Part shown: one piece after another, positions 1 through 8,266 of the stretch
Numbering within the stretch: the first letter of the stretch is position 1
Layout: the number at the start of each line of letters is the position of its first letter
Source of the DNA: Mycobacterium sp. E787
GTDB lineage: Bacteria; Actinomycetota; Actinomycetes; Mycobacteriales; Mycobacteriaceae
Reading direction: 5' to 3'
NCBI RefSeq assembly: GCF_001668725.1
Contig: NZ_LZKL01000094.1
Coordinates: forward strand, 1 to 60,236
Length of the DNA stretch: 60,236 nt
Position numbers and translations under genes: made by a program
The notes under the pieces: model-generated
The model's database searches: none
What the model was told of the DNA's origin: nothing
The model's input: the letters and a program-made list of their open reading frames with translations, nothing else

Positions 1-131
1 CACACTCAAAGCCCAGGCTTCACAGTCAAAGCCGTAGGCGCACAATCAACGCGTCAACCCGCGATCCGACCGCGTTCGACCAGCGCCATCCGCACTCGGC
101 GCGAAAGCCAAAGCCCAGGATTCACACTCAC
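1..131. repeat. Imperfect ~20-bp intergenic repeats downstream of pknG
   Basis: No gene is seen here. The stretch holds degenerate 20-base units starting at 1, 21 and 41, each opening CACA(C/G/A)TCAA followed by an AGCC-type core. A related copy (AAAGCCCAGGATTCACACTC) lies at 111-130. On the minus strand the units read like a short extragenic repeat lying just past the pknG stop. Three neighbouring units of similar sequence with no unique spacers argue against CRISPR. What the repeat does is unknown. Confidence 0.5.
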
Positions 132-150
132 ATGGGCCGAAACCCGAGAC

Positions 151-2409
151 CTAGAACGTGCTCGTCGGCCGCACCCGATTGGCCATGTCCACCAGCGTGT
201 AGCGGTGCCGCTGGGTGGGCGCGACGCGGGCCAGGCTGCGCAGCGACGCCTCGACGCCCAGCCGCAGGCCGTGCTCGGTGAACGGGAAGCCGAGGATGTG
301 GTTGGTGCTGGCCTCGTTGTCCTGCAGCCAGTCCATCGCGCCGCCCAGCACCAGGGCGCGGATCTGCAGCACGCGCGGCTCGGTGGGCGGCAACGCCTCC
401 ACGCGCCGGGCAGCGTCGCGGATCTGCGCCTCGGTGATCTCGCTCGTGGACCGGCCGGACATCAGGGTCACCGCGCTGGTCAGCCGCGCGGTGGTGAAAT
501 GCCTTGAGGTGGGCGGCACCTCGTCCAGGGTGTTGACCGCGGCCTCCCGATCGCCCTCGGCCGAAAGGGATCTGGCCAGGCCGAAGGCCGCGGAGATCAC
601 GCCGTCGTTGGTCTTCCACACGGTCTGGTAGAACTTGTGCTCGTCGGTGTTGCCGGCCAGCTCGGCGGTGGCGGCCAGGGCCAGCTTGGGCCCGAGCTCG
701 CCGGGGAAGGTGTCCAGCACCTCGGTGAAATGCTTTGTGGCGGACTCGTAGTCGCCGGTGAGCAGCTCGGCGACGGCCCGGTACCAGACCAACCGCCACC
801 GCCAGCCGACGCGCTCGGCCAGGTCGTCGAGTTTGCGGGTGGCCTTGGCCACGTCGCCGAGGTCCAGCAGCGCGCGGACCTCCATCAGCGGCAGCTCGAT
901 CGACTCGGCCACCTCGATGCCGTCGGCGTCCAGCGAGCCGTGCCGGGCCGCACGCAACGAGTCCAGCGTCTGCACCGGCTGGGACAGCACCGTCGCCTGC
1001 AGCACGGGCGCGGCGACGTCGGTCGGGTCGACCAACGGCACCGGCAGCGCGGTCACGATCTCCCGGGCGGTCAGCTTCTCCGAGTGCACCTGCCCGTCCA
1101 GATACACGTCGGTGTGCGCGACGAGCAGGTCCACCCCGAACGTCGATCGGCTGGGCGAAAAGACCGTCGACAGACCGGGTCTCGGTATCCCGGTGTCGTG
1201 CGCGACCACCTCGCGCAGCACGCCCATCAACTGGGCGGACATCTCGTCCGCGGTGGAGAACCGGCGCCGCGGGTCGGGGTCGGTGGCGCGGCGCAGCAGC
1301 CGGCCGAACGAGTCGTAGTTCTTCAGCACCGGATCGTCGTCCGGCAGGCCGTCCACGTAGCGTCCGTTGCGGGTGCGCAGGTTCAGCGTCAGCGCCGCCA
1401 GCGTGCGACCCACCGTGTAGATGTCGGTGGCGATCGTCGGACCGGTCCGCACGATCTCCGGCGCCTGGAAACCCGGTGTGCCGTAGAGGTATCCGAACGA
1501 ATTGATCCGCGACACCGCGCCCAGGTCGATGAGCTTGAGCTGCTCCTCGGTGAGCATGATGTTCTCCGGCTTCAGGTCGTTGTAGACCAGGCCGATGGAG
1601 TGCAGGTAGGTCAGCGCGGGCAGGATCTCCAGCAGGTAGGCGATCGCCTCGGCGACGGGTAGCTTCTCGGATTTGCGGTCCTTGAGGACCCGCTTGAGCG
1701 ACTGGCCGCCGATGTACTCCATCACGATGTAGCCGACGGGGTCCCCGTGCGAATCGGTGTGCTCGACGAAATTGAAGATCTGCACGATCTGCGGGTGCAC
1801 CACCTCGGCGAGGAACTGGCGCTCGGCCATCGCGATGGCCTGCGCCTCGGCGTCACCGGAATGCACCAGGCCCTTGAGCACCACCGGGCGGTCGTTGACG
1901 TTGTGGTCGAGCGCCAGGTACACCCAGCCCAGCCCGCCGTGCGCGATGCAGCCCTTGACCTCGTACTGGCCGGCGACGATGTCGCCCGTGTTCAGCTGCG
2001 GCAAAAAGGAATACGGGCTGCCGCAGGAGGGGCACCAGCCCTCGGACGCGCCCTTGTCGCCCTCCCCGGACCGGCCGACCGGTTTGCCGCAGTTCCAGCA
2101 GAAGCGCTTGGACTCCGGCACCACCGGGTTGGTCATCAGCGCCTCGAGCGGGTCGATGTCCCGCACCCGCGGGATCTCGACCAGGCCGCCGCCGAGTTGC
2201 CGGGTCGGCGGCAGCACTCGGGTGGCGACCGTCATCGGCGCGTCGGTGTCGATCCCGGGGATGAGGAAGTCGTCGTCATCGTCGTCGAAGTCGGGGCGGA
2301 ACAGCGCCTGGGTGGCCTGGATTCGCCCCGTTACCGGACCGCCCTGCGTGTCCGGGGCTGCGGCGCCCTCGTCGGCGCCGGGCTGCTCGGTGTGATCCAG
2401 CTCGGCCAT
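151..2409 (-). CDS. pknG: Serine/threonine-protein kinase PknG
   Basis: Soluble eukaryotic-type kinase that phosphorylates GarA and so controls TCA-cycle and glutamate metabolism; in pathogenic mycobacteria it is also linked to blocking phagosome maturation (established). The 752 residues match the ~750 of the family. An acidic N-terminal tail with an Asp run is followed by a rubredoxin-like zinc module (CWNCG at about 104-108, then WCPSCG). The kinase domain has GGLGWVYLA, VVLKGL (Lys ~179) and the atypical YNDLKPEN loop that lacks the HRD arginine. A helical TPR region follows. The ATG at 2409 overlaps the glnH stop by one base (TGATG), which fits translational coupling. An upstream in-frame extension to 2487 would run far into glnH and is rejected. 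Confidence 0.97.
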   Translation of the reverse strand: MAELDHTEQPGADEGAAAPDTQGGPVTGRIQATQALFRPDFDDDDDDFLIPGIDTDAPMTVATRVLPPTRQLGGGLVEIPRVRDIDPLEALMTNPVVPESKRFCWNCGKPVGRSGEGDKGASEGWCPSCGSPYSFLPQLNTGDIVAGQYEVKGCIAHGGLGWVYLALDHNVNDRPVVLKGLVHSGDAEAQAIAMAERQFLAEVVHPQIVQIFNFVEHTDSHGDPVGYIVMEYIGGQSLKRVLKDRKSEKLPVAEAIAYLLEILPALTYLHSIGLVYNDLKPENIMLTEEQLKLIDLGAVSRINSFGYLYGTPGFQAPEIVRTGPTIATDIYTVGRTLAALTLNLRTRNGRYVDGLPDDDPVLKNYDSFGRLLRRATDPDPRRRFSTADEMSAQLMGVLREVVAHDTGIPRPGLSTVFSPSRSTFGVDLLVAHTDVYLDGQVHSEKLTAREIVTALPVPLVDPTDVAAPVLQATVLSQPVQTLDSLRAARHGSLDADGIEVAESIELPLMEVRALLDLGDVAKATRKLDDLAERVGWRWRLVWYRAVAELLTGDYESATKHFTEVLDTFPGELGPKLALAATAELAGNTDEHKFYQTVWKTNDGVISAAFGLARSLSAEGDREAAVNTLDEVPPTSRHFTTARLTSAVTLMSGRSTSEITEAQIRDAARRVEALPPTEPRVLQIRALVLGGAMDWLQDNEASTNHILGFPFTEHGLRLGVEASLRSLARVAPTQRHRYTLVDMANRVRPTSTF

Positions 2410-3380
2410 CAGTCCACGTACCTCGGCGTCGGCGGGGCGGGCGCGGGACCGAGAACCGTCAACCACTTGCGGTACAACGTGTTCCACGTGCCGTCCCGGC
2501 GGATGCGTTCCAGCGTGCCGTTGACGAACCGGACCAGGCCGGTGTTGTTCAGGTTGACGCCGATGCCGTACGGCTGGGTGGCCATATTCGGCCCGACGAT
2601 GTGCAGATAGGGGTCCTCTTCGACCAGCCCGGCCAGGATCGAGTCGTCGGTGCTGACGGCGTCGATCTCCCGCTGCTGCATGGCCACCAGGCAGTCGGCC
2701 CAGTTCACCACCGACACGATGACCGGCGGCGGGTCGATCTGCTGGATGCGGTGCAGCGACGTGGTGCCCCTGGCCACGCAGACCCGCTTGCCGGACAGGT
2801 CGGCCACCTTGGCGATCGGCGAGTCCCGCGGGGCCAGGATGCGCTGATTGGCGTCGAGGTAGACGGTGGAGAAGTTCACCAGCTTGCGCCGCTCGCAGGT
2901 GATGGTCATGGTCTTGACCACGACGTCGACCTCGGAGCGCTGCAGCGCGGTGACCCGCTCCTCCGACGACAGGATCCGGTACTCGACATGCGACGGGGCG
3001 CCGAAGATGTCGCGCGCGATCTCGCCGGCGACGTCGACGTCGAAGCCGGTGATCTCGCCGGTGATCGGGTCGCGGAAGCTGAACAGGTTGCTGCCGATGT
3101 CGAGCCCGACGATCAGCCGGCCGCGGGCCCGGATGTCGGCGACGGCCGCGTCGGCCTCGGCCTTGGTGGGGAACGGGCGCAGGCTGGCGGTCGCGTTGCA
3201 GCCCTGGCCGGCGTCGTCCGGCGGCAGCGGCGGCTGCGGCGGCAGCTGCTCCATCCCGACCGGCGTGGGCGGCGGCAGCGTCGGCACGGTGGCCACGGTC
3301 AGCGATTCGGTGTGCCCGCAGCCCGCCAGCACCGTGCCGACCGCGGCCGCGGCGAGCCCCCGGCGCAGGGCCGTCATCAT
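2409..3380 (-). CDS. glnH: Periplasmic Asp/Glu-binding lipoprotein GlnH
   Basis: Extracytoplasmic solute-binding protein (SBP_bac_3 family). In M. tuberculosis it senses aspartate/glutamate and signals through GlnX to PknG (established). The N-terminus is a lipoprotein signal with the lipobox LAGC, followed by a Pro-rich linker. The SBP fold shows GRLIVGLDIGSNLFSFRDP, DVVVKTMTITCERR and DAVSTDDSIL. Two adjacent ATGs are possible (3380 or 3377). An AAGGAG site at 3386-3391 favours the pair over the longer upstream form. The start overlaps the glnX stop and the end overlaps pknG, so the three genes form one operon. Confidence 0.95.
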   Translation of the reverse strand: MMTALRRGLAAAAVGTVLAGCGHTESLTVATVPTLPPPTPVGMEQLPPQPPLPPDDAGQGCNATASLRPFPTKAEADAAVADIRARGRLIVGLDIGSNLFSFRDPITGEITGFDVDVAGEIARDIFGAPSHVEYRILSSEERVTALQRSEVDVVVKTMTITCERRKLVNFSTVYLDANQRILAPRDSPIAKVADLSGKRVCVARGTTSLHRIQQIDPPPVIVSVVNWADCLVAMQQREIDAVSTDDSILAGLVEEDPYLHIVGPNMATQPYGIGVNLNNTGLVRFVNGTLERIRRDGTWNTLYRKWLTVLGPAPAPPTPRYVD

Positions 3381-4696
3381 CGGTACTCCTTCAACCGCGG
3401 CCACAGCCCCAGCGCCACGGCGATCGCGGCCCCCAGGGACAGCACCACGCCGCCCACCTGGGCGCCGGACAGCCCGCTGCGCGCGTTGAGCACGTCGTTG
3501 CGCAGGTGCGTGCGGCTCTGGTCCATGGCCTTGCCCAGCAGGTCCTCGAGCTTGTCGAACGCCGGGGTGGAGTCGTCCTCGCCGCTGCCGAGGGCGACCT
3601 GGGTGGCGGCGCGGTAGTTGCCCACCGAGATGTAGGAGTTGATCCGGTCGTTGGCCTGCCGCCAGCGCAGCAGCAGCTGGTCGGCGCCCTGCAGGTCGGG
3701 CTTGTCGACGGCGTCGCTGCGCGACAGGTACTGGTCGAGCTGGGAGTGCATGGAGTCGATGCGGTCGTAGAACGACTGCTTGCGCATCTCCTCGTCGCCG
3801 CGGCGAATCAGCGACAGCGTCTCGTCGGCCCGCGCCTGCTGGGCGGTGATGGCGACGTTGGTGACGGTCCGCAGCGACTCCGCGGCGGTGTCCTTGGCGC
3901 TACGGCTCGCCGTCGTGGAGATGGTTAGCGCGGTCCCGACCCATACCACCATGACGAGGATACCGAGGGCGCCGACGACCAGCCCCGGGTTGATCCGGCG
4001 CCGGGTGCGCCGGGCCAGCCAGCGATGGGAGAACGCGCCGAACACCACCGTGCTGGCGACGACGAGGATCACCGGGGCGGGGAAGTGCGTGGACGCGGTG
4101 GTCTCGCTGTCCACCCGCTCCGACGTCGCCTGGTACAGCTGCGCGGCGTCCGGCAGGATCCTCGACTGCATCAGCCCCGAGGCCTCGGACAGGTACGACG
4201 ACCCGACCGGGTTGCCCTCCCGGTTGTTGGTGCGCGCGATCTCGATCAGCCCGGTATAGACGGCCAGTTCGGCGTTGATCCGGCCCAGCAACTGCACCAG
4301 CGGTTCGTCGGTCAGCCCGCTCGACGCCCGGGTCACGGCCACCGCGGCGTCGGTGATGGCCTGCTCGTAGCGCAGCCGGACCGGACGCGGCTCGGCCTGG
4401 GCGATGAACGCGGTGGCCGCTGCCGCGTCGGCCACCGACAGCGTGGTGTACAGCCGCCCGGCGGCGAACGACAACGGCTCGGTGTGGTTGAGCACCGTGG
4501 ACAGCACCTGCTGGCGGTGGTTGATCGTCGTCGAGGTGGCGAAGGCGCTGGAGACGCCCAGGGCGGCCAGCACGATCCCGATGCTGAGGATCCGGCCCGG
4601 CGTCGTGGAGATGAACCACCAGCGCGGATGCGCCGGTTCGGCCGGCGACCGCGACCCCTTCGGCTCGGTCGACGGGTGCGCCAGCTCAACCGTCAC
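3377..4696 (-). CDS. glnX: Membrane signal relay protein GlnX
   Basis: Integral membrane protein of 439 residues that passes the GlnH ligand signal to PknG (established for the M. tuberculosis homologue Rv0412c). After a cytoplasmic N-terminus there is a membrane segment at about 34-54 (ILSIGIVLAALGVSSAFA). A long helical extracytoplasmic domain follows, then two membrane segments around 205-262 and a second helical sensor-like region. A final membrane segment (GVVLSLGAAIAVALGLW) lies just before the C-terminus. It starts with GTG at 4696 and ends in TGATG overlap with glnH. No kinase or receptor catalytic motif is present, consistent with a relay role. Confidence 0.9.
   Translation of the reverse strand: MTVELAHPSTEPKGSRSPAEPAHPRWWFISTTPGRILSIGIVLAALGVSSAFATSTTINHRQQVLSTVLNHTEPLSFAAGRLYTTLSVADAAAATAFIAQAEPRPVRLRYEQAITDAAVAVTRASSGLTDEPLVQLLGRINAELAVYTGLIEIARTNNREGNPVGSSYLSEASGLMQSRILPDAAQLYQATSERVDSETTASTHFPAPVILVVASTVVFGAFSHRWLARRTRRRINPGLVVGALGILVMVVWVGTALTISTTASRSAKDTAAESLRTVTNVAITAQQARADETLSLIRRGDEEMRKQSFYDRIDSMHSQLDQYLSRSDAVDKPDLQGADQLLLRWRQANDRINSYISVGNYRAATQVALGSGEDDSTPAFDKLEDLLGKAMDQSRTHLRNDVLNARSGLSGAQVGGVVLSLGAAIAVALGLWPRLKEYR
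3386..3391 (-). promoter_or_regulatory. Ribosome binding site of glnH
   Basis: AAGGAG lies five bases before the ATG at 3380 and eight before the ATG at 3377, inside the last codons of glnX. It rules out the longer in-frame start at 3404. Confidence 0.7.
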
Positions 4697-4830
4697 GTCT
4701 GCTCAGCCCTCATCCTTCGGCCTGGAAATTCGCCGCACGAACCCGAATAAGCGAATTCTAAGAGAATGTTGCGCCGGATGGGGGGATGCGACCCGATTGA
4801 CCGGGCGGATGGCCTGCATATCCTGATCTC
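4697..4830. promoter_or_regulatory. Divergent promoter region glnX / mutT3
   Basis: This 134-base gap separates divergent glnX and mutT3 and must hold both promoters. It contains an inverted AATTCGC (4727-4733) / GCGAATT (4751-4757) pair within a locally AT-richer stretch. No regulator can be assigned from sequence alone. Confidence 0.4.
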
Positions 4831-5466
4831 GTGCACGGCGACGGTGACGGATGGGTGGTATCCGACGGCGGCGCTCATTATTGGGGCCGGTACGGCGCGG
4901 CCGGCCTGCTGCTGCGGGCCCCCGCGGCCGACGGCACGCCCGCGGTGCTGCTGCAGCATCGGGCGGTGTGGAGCCACCAGGGTGGCACCTGGGGGCTGCC
5001 GGGAGGCGCCCGGGACAGCCACGAGACCCCGGAGCAGACCGCGGTCCGCGAGGCGCACGAGGAGGCCGGCCTGCCGGCGGACCTGGTCGCCGTCCGCGCC
5101 ACGGTCGTCACCGCGGAGGTCTCCGGGATGGGCGGCACCCGCTGGAGCTACACCACCGTCGTCGCCGACGCGGCCGAGTTGCTGCAGACCGTGCCCAACC
5201 GGGAAAGCGCCGAGATGCGCTGGGTCGCCGAGAGCGAGGTGGCCGACCTGCCGCTGCACCCCGGTTTCGCGGCCAGCTGGCAGCGGCTGCGCGCCGCCCC
5301 GGCGCTGGTGCCGCTGGACCACGGCGACGAACGGCGCCGGCACCTGCCCCGCACGCTCGAGATCGAGGCCGGGGTATTCGTGTGGTGCATGCCGGGCGAT
5401 CCCCTTCAGGCCGATGAGACGCCGACGCATCCCCGGATCAACTCGCTGCTGCAAGCGCTGACCTGA
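4831..5466 (+). CDS. mutT3: Nudix hydrolase MutT3
   Basis: Nudix pyrophosphohydrolase of the MutT group. Mycobacterial MutT3 acts on oxidised or unwanted nucleoside diphosphates and triphosphates (family knowledge). The Nudix box is complete: GG, then ETPEQTAVREAHEEAGL, with the REXXEE core. The start is GTG at 4831; the frame upstream closes at a TGA at 4798 with no other start codon between, giving 211 residues. The 3' end overlaps the convergent thiE by 29 bases. The exact substrate cannot be read from the sequence. Confidence 0.92.
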   Translation: MHGDGDGWVVSDGGAHYWGRYGAAGLLLRAPAADGTPAVLLQHRAVWSHQGGTWGLPGGARDSHETPEQTAVREAHEEAGLPADLVAVRATVVTAEVSGMGGTRWSYTTVVADAAELLQTVPNRESAEMRWVAESEVADLPLHPGFAASWQRLRAAPALVPLDHGDERRRHLPRTLEIEAGVFVWCMPGDPLQADETPTHPRINSLLQALT

Positions 5467-6106
5467 GCCGCCGCGCGGCGGCCCGCGGATCCTCGGCCCC
5501 GGTGATGGCCCGCACCACCACGACGCGTCGCGCCCCGGCGTCGAGCACCTCGGGCAGCCGGTCCGCATCGATGCCGCCGATCGCGAACCAGGGCTTGTCG
5601 GTGGCGAGCCCGGCGGCCAGCCGGACCAGCGGCAGGCCCGGCGCCCGGCGCCCGGGTTTCGTCGGGGTGGGCCAGCACGGGCCGACGCAGAAGTAGCCGG
5701 CCTGGCTCTCCGCGGCCGCGGCGGCCTGGTCGGCGTCGTGGCTGGACAGCCCGATCACCGTGTCCGGCCCGACGATCTCGCGCGCCACGGCCAAGGGCAG
5801 GTCGCCCTGGCCCAGGTGCAGCACGTCGGCGCCGGCCGCGCGGGCGATGTCGGCGCGGTCGTTGACCGCGAACAGGGCGCCGTGCCGGCGGGCCGCCTCG
5901 GCGAGGACCTCGCACGCGGCCAGCTCGTCACGCGCCTCGAGGGGGCCGAAGCGCTGCTCACCGGCCGACCCCTTGTCGCGCAGCTGGATGATGTCGACGC
6001 CGCCGGCCAGGGCGGCGTCGGCGAACTCGGCCAGGTCACCCCGCTCGCGGCGCGCGTCGGTACACAGGTACAGCCTCGCGGCGGCGAGACGGGCAGCGTG
6101 GTGCAC
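5438..6106 (-). CDS. thiE: Thiamine-phosphate synthase ThiE
   Basis: Joins HMP-pyrophosphate and thiazole phosphate to give thiamine monophosphate, the coupling step of thiamine synthesis. TIM-barrel motifs are clear: RLYLCTDARRE, DIIQLRDK, FAVNDRADIA, DVLHLGQGDLP, YFCVGPCWPTPTKPG and WFAIGGID. The GTG at 6106 (VHHAARL) gives 222 residues, the length I recall for the mycobacterial enzyme. The longer form to 6199 would run through the TPP riboswitch on the other strand and is unlikely. The gene is divergent from thiO and overlaps the mutT3 3' end. Confidence 0.95.
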   Translation of the reverse strand: MHHAARLAAARLYLCTDARRERGDLAEFADAALAGGVDIIQLRDKGSAGEQRFGPLEARDELAACEVLAEAARRHGALFAVNDRADIARAAGADVLHLGQGDLPLAVAREIVGPDTVIGLSSHDADQAAAAAESQAGYFCVGPCWPTPTKPGRRAPGLPLVRLAAGLATDKPWFAIGGIDADRLPEVLDAGARRVVVVRAITGAEDPRAAARRLRSALAAAS

Positions 6107-6142
6107 AGCGCGACGGTATCGCGCTAGCGTGGACACCGAAGA

Positions 6143-6228
6143 ACACGGGAGTCCCGGCGAGCGGGGACTGAGAGTGGGCGCGCGTGCCCTTACCGTCACA
6201 CCTGATCCGGGTCATGCCGGCGAAGGGA
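6143..6228 (+). ncRNA. TPP riboswitch (THI element) upstream of thiO
   Basis: Carries the conserved thi-box parts in order: GGGAGTCCCGG at 6148, CTGAGAGTGGGC near 6168-6179, CCTGATCCGGGTCATGCCGG at 6201-6220 and GCGAAGGGA ending at 6228, then the thiO ATG only seven bases later. In actinobacteria such elements usually bind thiamine pyrophosphate and hide the ribosome binding site; the short distance to the start favours translational control here (inference). A TAGCGT -10-like hexamer lies at 6125-6130. Confidence 0.95.
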
Positions 6229-6235
6229 GCACAGG

Positions 6236-7243
6236 ATGCCCAACTCACTCGCCGTCATCGGCGGCGGCGTCATCGGGCTGTCGGTGGCGCGCCGGGCGGC
6301 GCAGGCCGGATGGTCGGTGCGCGTGCATCGCACCCGGGACGCGGGCGCGTCGTGGGTGGCGGGCGGCATGCTCGCCCCGCACAGCGAAGGCTGGCCGGGT
6401 GAGGAGAAGTTGCTGCGGCTGGGCCTGGAATCGCTACGGCTGTGGCGCGAGGGCGGCTATCTGGACGGGCTGTCCCCGGGCGTGGTCACGGCGCGGGAGT
6501 CGCTGGTGGTGGCCGTCGACCGGGCCGACGTCGCGGACCTGCGCACCGTCGCCGACTGGTTGTCCGCGCAGGGGCACCCGGTGGTCTGGGAGTCGGCCGC
6601 ACGGGATGTGGAGCCCCTGCTGGCGCAGGGTATCCGGCACGGCTTCCGGGCGCCCACCGAGCTCGCGGTGGACAACCGCGCGGTGCTCGACGCGCTGCGC
6701 GCCGCCTGCGAGCGCCTGGGCGTGAGCTGGGCCGGGCCGGTCACCGAGCTGGCCCGGGTGGGCGCCGACGCGGTGGTGATCGCCAACGGCATCGACGCGC
6801 CCGCGCTGTGGCCCGGGTTGCCGGTGCGCCCGGTGAAGGGCGAGGTGCTGCGGCTGCGCTGGCGAAAGGGGTGTATGCCATTGCTGCAGAGGGTGATTCG
6901 GGCCCGCGTGCACGGGCGGCAGGTGTACCTGGTGCCGCGCCCGGACGGCGTCGTCGTCGGCGCCACCCAATACGAACACGGACGCGACACGGCGCCGGTG
7001 GTGTCGGGGGTGCGCGACCTGCTCGACGACGCGTGTGCGGTGCTGCCCGCGCTGGGGGAGTACGAGCTGGCCGAGTGCGCCGCCGGGTTGCGGCCGATGA
7101 CGCCCGACAATCTGCCCATCGTGCAACGCCTGGACGAGCGAACCCTCGTCGCCGCCGGCCACGGCCGGTCGGGATTCCTGCTGGCGCCGTGGACCGCCGA
7201 ACAGATCGTGTCCGAACTCCTGCCGGTCGGAGCGCACCCATGA
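6236..7243 (+). CDS. thiO: Glycine oxidase ThiO
   Basis: FAD-dependent oxidase that converts glycine to dehydroglycine for thiazole synthesis. The dinucleotide-binding GGGVIGL motif is near the N-terminus, then GASWVAGGMLAP, typical of the D-amino-acid-oxidase fold. C-terminal motifs are GVVVGATQYEHG, CAAGLRPMTPDNLPI and AAGHGRSGFLLAPWTAE. It has 335 residues. The ATG at 6236 follows the TPP riboswitch directly and the stop overlaps thiS by four bases (ATGA), so it is the first gene of a coupled thiO-thiS-thiG operon. Confidence 0.95.
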   Translation: MPNSLAVIGGGVIGLSVARRAAQAGWSVRVHRTRDAGASWVAGGMLAPHSEGWPGEEKLLRLGLESLRLWREGGYLDGLSPGVVTARESLVVAVDRADVADLRTVADWLSAQGHPVVWESAARDVEPLLAQGIRHGFRAPTELAVDNRAVLDALRAACERLGVSWAGPVTELARVGADAVVIANGIDAPALWPGLPVRPVKGEVLRLRWRKGCMPLLQRVIRARVHGRQVYLVPRPDGVVVGATQYEHGRDTAPVVSGVRDLLDDACAVLPALGEYELAECAAGLRPMTPDNLPIVQRLDERTLVAAGHGRSGFLLAPWTAEQIVSELLPVGAHP

Positions 7244-7437
7244 TCGTCACGGTCAACGAGCGACGGGTCGAGGTCGACGAGCGGACCACCGTCGCCGCGC
7301 TGCTGGAGTCGCTGGGCTTCCCCGACCGAGGTGTCGCGGTGGCGGTGGGCGACGCGGTCCTGCCCCGATCCGGCTGGACCGCACCGCTTTTCGACGGCGC
7401 GCGACTCGAGGTGGTGACGGCGGTGCAAGGTGGCTGA
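7240..7437 (+). CDS. thiS: Sulfur carrier protein ThiS
   Basis: Ubiquitin-like sulfur carrier of 65 residues. Its C-terminal Gly-Gly (…VQGG) is adenylated and thiocarboxylated to donate sulfur to the thiazole ring. It begins MIVTVNERR, has the usual VAALLESLG helix and ends exactly in GG before TGA. It overlaps thiO by four bases and thiG by eight, consistent with near-stoichiometric production with ThiG. Confidence 0.96.
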   Translation: MIVTVNERRVEVDERTTVAALLESLGFPDRGVAVAVGDAVLPRSGWTAPLFDGARLEVVTAVQGG

Positions 7438-8233
7438 ATCCGGACTGTCCCGTTCCTCGGAAACCAAACTGGCGATCGCCGATCGCAGCTTCGCCTCGCG
7501 GCTCATCATGGGCACCGGGGGTGCGTCGAACCTGGCGGTGCTCGAGGAGGCGCTGATCGCGTCGGGCACCGAGCTGACCACCGTCGCGATCCGGCGCGTC
7601 GACGCCGAGGGCGGGACCGGGCTGCTGGACCTGCTGGGCAGGCTGGGCATCACGCCGCTGCCCAACACCGCGGGGTGCCGCAGCGCGGCCGAGGCGGTGC
7701 TCACCGCGCAGCTGGCACGCGAGGCGCTGAACACCAACTGGGTCAAGCTCGAGGTGATCGCCGACGAGCGCACGCTGCTGCCCGACGGGGTGGAATTGGT
7801 CAGGGCGGCAGAGCAATTGGTCGACGACGGGTTCGTCGTCCTGCCCTACACCAACGACGATCCGGCGCTGGCCCGTCGGCTGGAAGACGCCGGCTGCGCG
7901 GCGGTGATGCCGCTGGGCGCCCCGATCGGCACCGGCCTGGGCATCACCAACCCGCACAACATCGAGATGATCGTCGCGCGCGCCGGCGTCCCGGTGGTGC
8001 TCGACGCCGGCATCGGCACCGCCAGCGACGCCGCGCTGGCGATGGAATTGGGTTGCGACGCCGTGCTGTTGGCCACCGCGGTGACCCGCGCCGCCGACCC
8101 CCCGGCGATGGCCGCCGCGATGGCCGCCGCCGTCACCGCGGGCCACCTGGCGCGGCGCGCCGGACGGATCCCCAAGCGGTTCTGGGCGCAGGCCTCCAGC
8201 CCCGACCTGGCGACGACGCGGCCCGCGCGGTAG
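7430..8233 (+). CDS. thiG: Thiazole synthase ThiG
   Basis: Condenses deoxyxylulose phosphate, ThiS thiocarboxylate and dehydroglycine into the thiazole phosphate. Motifs: RLIMGTGG, TTVAIRR, NTAGCRSAAEAV, NTNWVKLEVI with the Schiff-base lysine, PLGAPIGTGLGI and VVLDAGIGTASDAA. It has 267 residues; the tail after the usual RFWAQASSP end is slightly extended. The start is GTG at 7430 inside the end of thiS. It closes the riboswitch-controlled operon. Confidence 0.96.
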   Translation: MAESGLSRSSETKLAIADRSFASRLIMGTGGASNLAVLEEALIASGTELTTVAIRRVDAEGGTGLLDLLGRLGITPLPNTAGCRSAAEAVLTAQLAREALNTNWVKLEVIADERTLLPDGVELVRAAEQLVDDGFVVLPYTNDDPALARRLEDAGCAAVMPLGAPIGTGLGITNPHNIEMIVARAGVPVVLDAGIGTASDAALAMELGCDAVLLATAVTRAADPPAMAAAMAAAVTAGHLARRAGRIPKRFWAQASSPDLATTRPAR

Positions 8234-8266
8234 GCCGCTGAGGAGCCGGGCAATCAGGTACCGTCG

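Noticed and set aside
1..60. Short repeats considered as a CRISPR array
   Set aside because: Units are degenerate, abut each other without unique spacers and no cas gene is present.
2601..3617. Long plus-strand open frame opposite glnH
   Set aside because: Shadow frame of a high-GC gene; translation is Gly/Arg/Gln-rich without motifs, while the minus frame encodes GlnH.
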